From assembly GCA_945859605.1 (NCBI GenBank), contig OX243828.1, positions 23,909,609 to 23,973,608 of the forward strand: 64,000 nucleotides of DNA. The letters run 5' to 3'. Below the pieces are notes generated by a model. The model did no database searches and was not told the origin of the DNA. It saw only the letters and a list, made by a program, of their open reading frames with translations. The position numbers and the translations under genes were made by a program. Each line of letters begins with the position of its first letter. The first letter of the stretch is position 1. Positions 60,792 to 64,000 of the stretch are shown piece by piece. The stretch is from Lumbricus rubellus. Lineage: Eukaryota > Annelida > Clitellata > Crassiclitellata > Lumbricidae.

Positions 60792-61015
60792 GTGGGGCGT
60801 GGTGGGGCAGTGGGTATGTTCATTGCCTTGCAGCCAGAGGGTTGCAGGTTCGAATCCACCTCAAACCGCTTTGTAGGGACCTTGGGCAAGTCCTTCACTA
60901 GCAATTTCTCAGCGCTTCGGAGTGAAACTCCGATTTAGTGTTCGCGCTGTAGTCGGGAGCGCTTCTGAACAGCTCTCTCTTGAAGGGGCGCTATAACAAG
61001 TGCACATACATAAGC
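60792..61015 (+). mobile_element. tRNA-derived SINE in a TMC intron
   Basis: GGGGCGTGGTGGGGCAGTGG stands at the A-box end and the B box GGTTCGAATCC lies at about 60850. A TTTGTA insertion is present in the body (CAAACCGCTTTGTAGGGACC). The tail is CACATACATAAGC. It is in the intron between exons c and d, antisense to the gene. Confidence 0.88.
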
Positions 61016-61054
61016 AGAACTCACTTTAAAAAAACATAACGAAGCGAAACTCAC

Positions 61055-61273
61055 ATGAGAATAAAAAGAAACGTAACGACCATTATCGGGGAACAGATTA
61101 CGTCGAGAATTTCGCCGGATCTTGAGTCGTCGATTCGGATCTGTGCGATGAAATCCTTGATGGGTGAGAACGTGCTGTCTATGTTCAACGGACCGCACCA
61201 TGTCCCATTCGCATACTCACTCTCCGTACGGTTATCATGTTCAGCCACTTTCGACAAAAGGAAGCCCCCTGCC
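61055..61273 (-). CDS. TMC: TMC gene exon c (219 nt, minus strand)
   Basis: The acceptor TTATTATTATTCAG precedes 61273 and the donor GTGAGT follows 61055. Its phase (one base, then codons, then two bases) matches exons b and d. It encodes AGGFLLSKVAEHDNRTESEY, then ANGTWCGPLN, a helix and SPIMVVTFLFIL. The W-C-G-P block and the following hydrophobic helix are typical of the extracellular loop and last membrane segments of TMC channels. An N-glycosylation site (NGT) is present. Confidence 0.78.
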
Positions 61274-61494
61274 CTGAATAATAATAATAACAATGACAAT
61301 TTCTATGGCGCCGTAACGGCATGTTACAAGGGCGCCTCACATACTAAACTAATCAACAGGATAGGCCTTGAGGAATAAATGAGTCTTAAGTCCGGATTTG
61401 AAGGAGTCAACCGAGCCAGACGCTCGCTGAAAGGGAAACACAGATGACAACATATATATGCCAAAAAAATTAGAGGGTTCAATTCTATGTTTAT

Positions 61495-61696
61495 ATGTGC
61501 CCCTTCAAGCTCACTACTCAGAGGCACTCCCGACTACAGCACGGACGCTGCATCAGAGTTTCACGCCGAAGCACTGAGCAATTGCTGGTGAAGGACTTGC
61601 CCAAGGTCACTACATGACGACTTGAGGTGGATTCGAACCTGCAACCCTCCGGCTGCAAGGCTATGAACATACCCACTACACCACAGCCCCCCACAA
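61495..61696 (-). mobile_element. tRNA-derived SINE in a TMC intron, minus strand
   Basis: The minus strand reads from GTTGTGGGGGGCTGTGGTGT through GGTTCGAATCC and the body blocks to CTTGAAGGGGCACATA. It lies in the intron between exons b and c, in the same orientation as the gene. Confidence 0.85.
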
Positions 61697-61852
61697 CTTG
61701 AGGTGGAACAAGAGGGGTAAAAATAACGAATTTAGCATATGGGTACATAATACATGAATGGTCCATACTGGAAGGAAGGTAATAATCAGCCATAGAGCTA
61801 TATTTTTATTTTTATTTAAAAAAGCCAAAAAATCAGGGAACAGTATACTCAC

Positions 61853-62058
61853 ATGAGATTAATTATAATGAAAGTTATCGTAAGAGCCAACAACGCAATG
61901 ACTGTGATCGTCAGGAAGAATATATTTCGCTGAGGTTGCAGCCAGCGCTTGCTCGTTGGTTTACAGAAATGGCCGATGACATAGTAGTAGGCGAAGAACG
62001 TGAGGAGCAGGAACAGACAACCAAAAGCTGGCATCAGAGGACAAGCCAAAGTTCCGAT
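61853..62058 (-). CDS. TMC: TMC gene exon b (206 nt, minus strand)
   Basis: The acceptor TTGCTTTTTCAG precedes 62058 and the donor GTGAGT follows 61853. It encodes IGTLACPLMPAFGCLFLLLT, then a helix with a CKPTSKRW turn, QPQRNIFFLTITVIAL and a final hydrophobic stretch. The W|IGT..CPL.PA pattern across the exon a/b junction and the following P-x-x-x-R-W turn are hallmarks of the TMC domain. TMC proteins are multi-pass membrane channels linked to mechanosensation. Confidence 0.85.
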
Positions 62059-62289
62059 CTGAAAAAGCAACAACGGTATATACCAGTTAGGTTCCTGGAC
62101 ATCTTTAAATAGCACCTCTAAAAGACTAAAACCCCTGGAGAAGAAAATTTCATGTATAGAAAAGCAGAACTTTTTAAAGCACCTATGAAGAATATTTCGA
62201 AATGGTGCTATATTAGTAATTAGGATCATGACATTAACTGATGCTACAAAATGCTTTCCGTTTTCTCCGAAATTGTAGGTAGGTTCTAG

Positions 62290-62490
62290 GACTGTTCATC
62301 AAAGGATGATTCATCAAAGGACGATTCATCAAAGGATGATTCATAAAAGGACTGTTCATCACGGATTATCATCATCAAGGGACTGTTCATCTCGGATTAT
62401 CATCATCAAGGGACTGTTCATCTCGGATTATCATCATCAAGGGACTGTTCATCACTGATTAATTATCATCATCAAGGGACTGTTCATCAA
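62290..62490. repeat. GGACTGTTCATC/AAAGGATGATTCATC array, TMC intron
   Basis: Short units (GGACTGTTCATC, AAAGGACGATTCATC, TCGGATTATCATCATCAAGG) repeat for 200 bases. The same family appears inverted at about 62909-63040 and again in this orientation at 63820-64000. All lie in TMC introns. A tetranucleotide CATA/TATG block occupies 62500-62900 between them. Confidence 0.85.
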
Positions 62491-63540
62491 AGCCTTGATG
62501 TAATACATGCATACATGCTTACATTATATACACACACACACACACACATTTATAATAACATACATGCATGCATGCATACACACCTACATGCATACATTAC
62601 AAACATACATGTATGAATGCACATATAATGCATACACACATCTATCTATTATGCATAATTTACATAGCAACCATTCAGGATATCTACTCAGAGGCACTCC
62701 CTGCCCGGGTACGGACAATGAGGAAAGTCTTGAGTAGTTTGTATATATGTATGTGTTTCTATGTATGTATACATGTCTGTATGCATGTATGTACATGCAC
62801 ATACATTCATGTATGTACATGCACATACATTTTTGTATGTATGTATGCATGTATTGTATTTATGTATGTTTGTGTGCACGTATGTGTGTGCATGTGAGTA
62901 GGCTCATTTCTTGATGAAGTCTTTTGATGAATAGCCTATGATGGACAGCCCTTGATGAATATATATGTACATTACATACATACATGCATACATACATTGT
63001 CCTTTGATGAACAGACCCTTGATCAGTCCTTTGATGAAAAATCCGCATACCCTGCAATTTTTACTGTGTTTTCCAGCATTTATTCCTTACTGTTTCAATG
63101 CATAATTTTTTCCCCTGTTTTGTGCGTCTCTTGTTCTATTTGTAAAGAGTTGATGTGCTATTCTCATGATAATTAAGAATCCTCACTTACTTACTTACCT
63201 AACAGAAAGCAGTAATTATTAGTTGCTGAACATTTCCATTATATCACATTTGAAAACACAGCTGTGGAGGTATTTGTATTCAAATAAAAATATGAATAAT
63301 ACATAATATATACATGTAACAGCGGAAATGACTACATTTTGCATAACATGCAGCTGATAAATAATCTTGCCTCGTTTGATAAAAATTTTTAAATTTAAAT
63401 GAAACGGTTTACCCTACACACGTTTTGTTCCATGTTGAAAATTCCAGCTAAACGATGCTAAACTTTATATCCTAATCTTGAGATCTGAACAGTAGCTAAA
63501 GAAAACAGGAACCAGCTTACTGACACACTTACGCACATAC

Positions 63541-63657
63541 CCAAATGAGAGTCTGCTCTTGGATAACTTTTAAGACAACTGCTGGCATGAAGAATTCTCT
63601 CTTTTTGAATTTGAAAACCAAGTAATAACCAAGGTATACAGCGAAGGCAGATGCAAA
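63541..63657 (-). CDS. TMC: TMC gene exon a (117 nt, minus strand)
   Basis: The acceptor TTTTTTTGCATTTGCAG precedes 63657 and the donor GTATGT follows 63541. It is phase 0 on both sides and encodes FASAFAVYLGYYLVFKFKKR, then EFFMPAVVLKVIQEQTLIW. The KxREF...VL.VI..QTL.W pattern directly precedes the IGT..CPL motif of exon b, exactly as in TMC proteins. Exons further 5' lie beyond the right edge of the window. Confidence 0.85.
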
Positions 63658-63819
63658 CTGCAAATGCAAAAAAACACATGTTTATCGCTTCTACTATAGG
63701 TAAAAATCAAAAGCAAAGATGATGACCAACAAACAGTCTTGTGAGAGAGAAAAAACAACTCTAAAGTAAATAAGCTGTGACAAGCTCACAACGCATGTCT
63801 GGTTTCTCTAACTTTATGG

Positions 63820-64000
63820 TTCTAGGACTGTTCATCAAAGGACGATTCATGAAAGGACTGTTCATCAAAGGACTGTTCATCAAAGGACGATTCATCAAAG
63901 GACTGTTCATCAAAGGACGATTCATCAAAGGACGATTCATCAAAGGACTGTTCATCAAAGGACGATTCATGAAAGGACTTTTCATCAAAGAACGATTCAT
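63820..64000. repeat. ATTCATCAAAGGACTGTTC tandem array at window edge
   Basis: Fifteen-base units TTCATCAAAGGACGA and TTCATCAAAGGACTG alternate about twelve times up to the end of the window. The minus-strand frame reads a Met-Asn-Arg-Pro-Leu repeat, an artefact of the array. Confidence 0.9.

Overview
The window looks like nuclear DNA from an animal, probably a marine invertebrate. The evidence is spliced exons (a TMC-type channel on the minus strand and a cyclic-nucleotide-binding channel tail on the plus strand), a tRNA-derived SINE family with Pol III A and B boxes, many cut-and-paste DNA transposons, long microsatellites, and a complete Polinton/Maverick. I cannot name the species from sequence alone.

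Layout. 1-657: a triplet microsatellite, then the last coding exon of a cyclic-nucleotide-binding channel-like gene. 658-4862: simple repeats, a SINE, a TA-flanked DNA transposon (3049-4071) and a MITE. 4869-21146: a 16.3 kb Polinton with AGTAGA...TCTACT termini and a perfect 6-bp target-site duplication, CAAGGG. On its left the plus strand carries protein-primed DNA polymerase B, a two-zinc-finger protein, an adenain-like protease and two tandem fibre-like proteins. The minus-strand block carries the major capsid protein, several small virion-type proteins, a dUTPase-fold-like protein, the penton-like minor capsid protein and the packaging ATPase. A zinc-ribbon/phospholipase A2-like protein and the integrase follow on the plus strand. 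The polymerase has two frameshifts, one gene is split by a hAT-type insertion (8-bp duplication TTTGGATA), and the integrase frame has no ATG.

21.2-27.7 kb: no confident gene; SINEs, an array of about 77-bp repeats each carrying a TGACGTCA palindrome, and several micro/minisatellites. 27.7-56.3 kb: a tandem array of five sulfotransferase-like paralogues in plus orientation (27711, about 33546, 42347, 48664, 55020). Each has a one-exon coding region whose ATG directly follows a splice-acceptor AG. The second copy is broken by an inversion with a 56-bp duplicated breakpoint. The intergenic DNA is itself segmentally duplicated, so several transposons can be checked against an empty paralogous site. 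56.9-58.0 kb: tandem and telomere-like repeats. 58989-63657: five exons of a TMC-family gene on the minus strand, with SINEs in its introns.

The most unusual signal is the octamer TAGGCCTA. I count roughly sixty copies by eye, nearly all between 21.8 and 56.8 kb. Aligned paralogous segments show that many copies are short insertions that turn TA, or a nearby site, into TAGGCCTA. The 7-mers TAGGCTA and TAGCCTA look like one-base-deletion derivatives. The Polinton itself (outside its hAT insertion) and the TMC region lack it.
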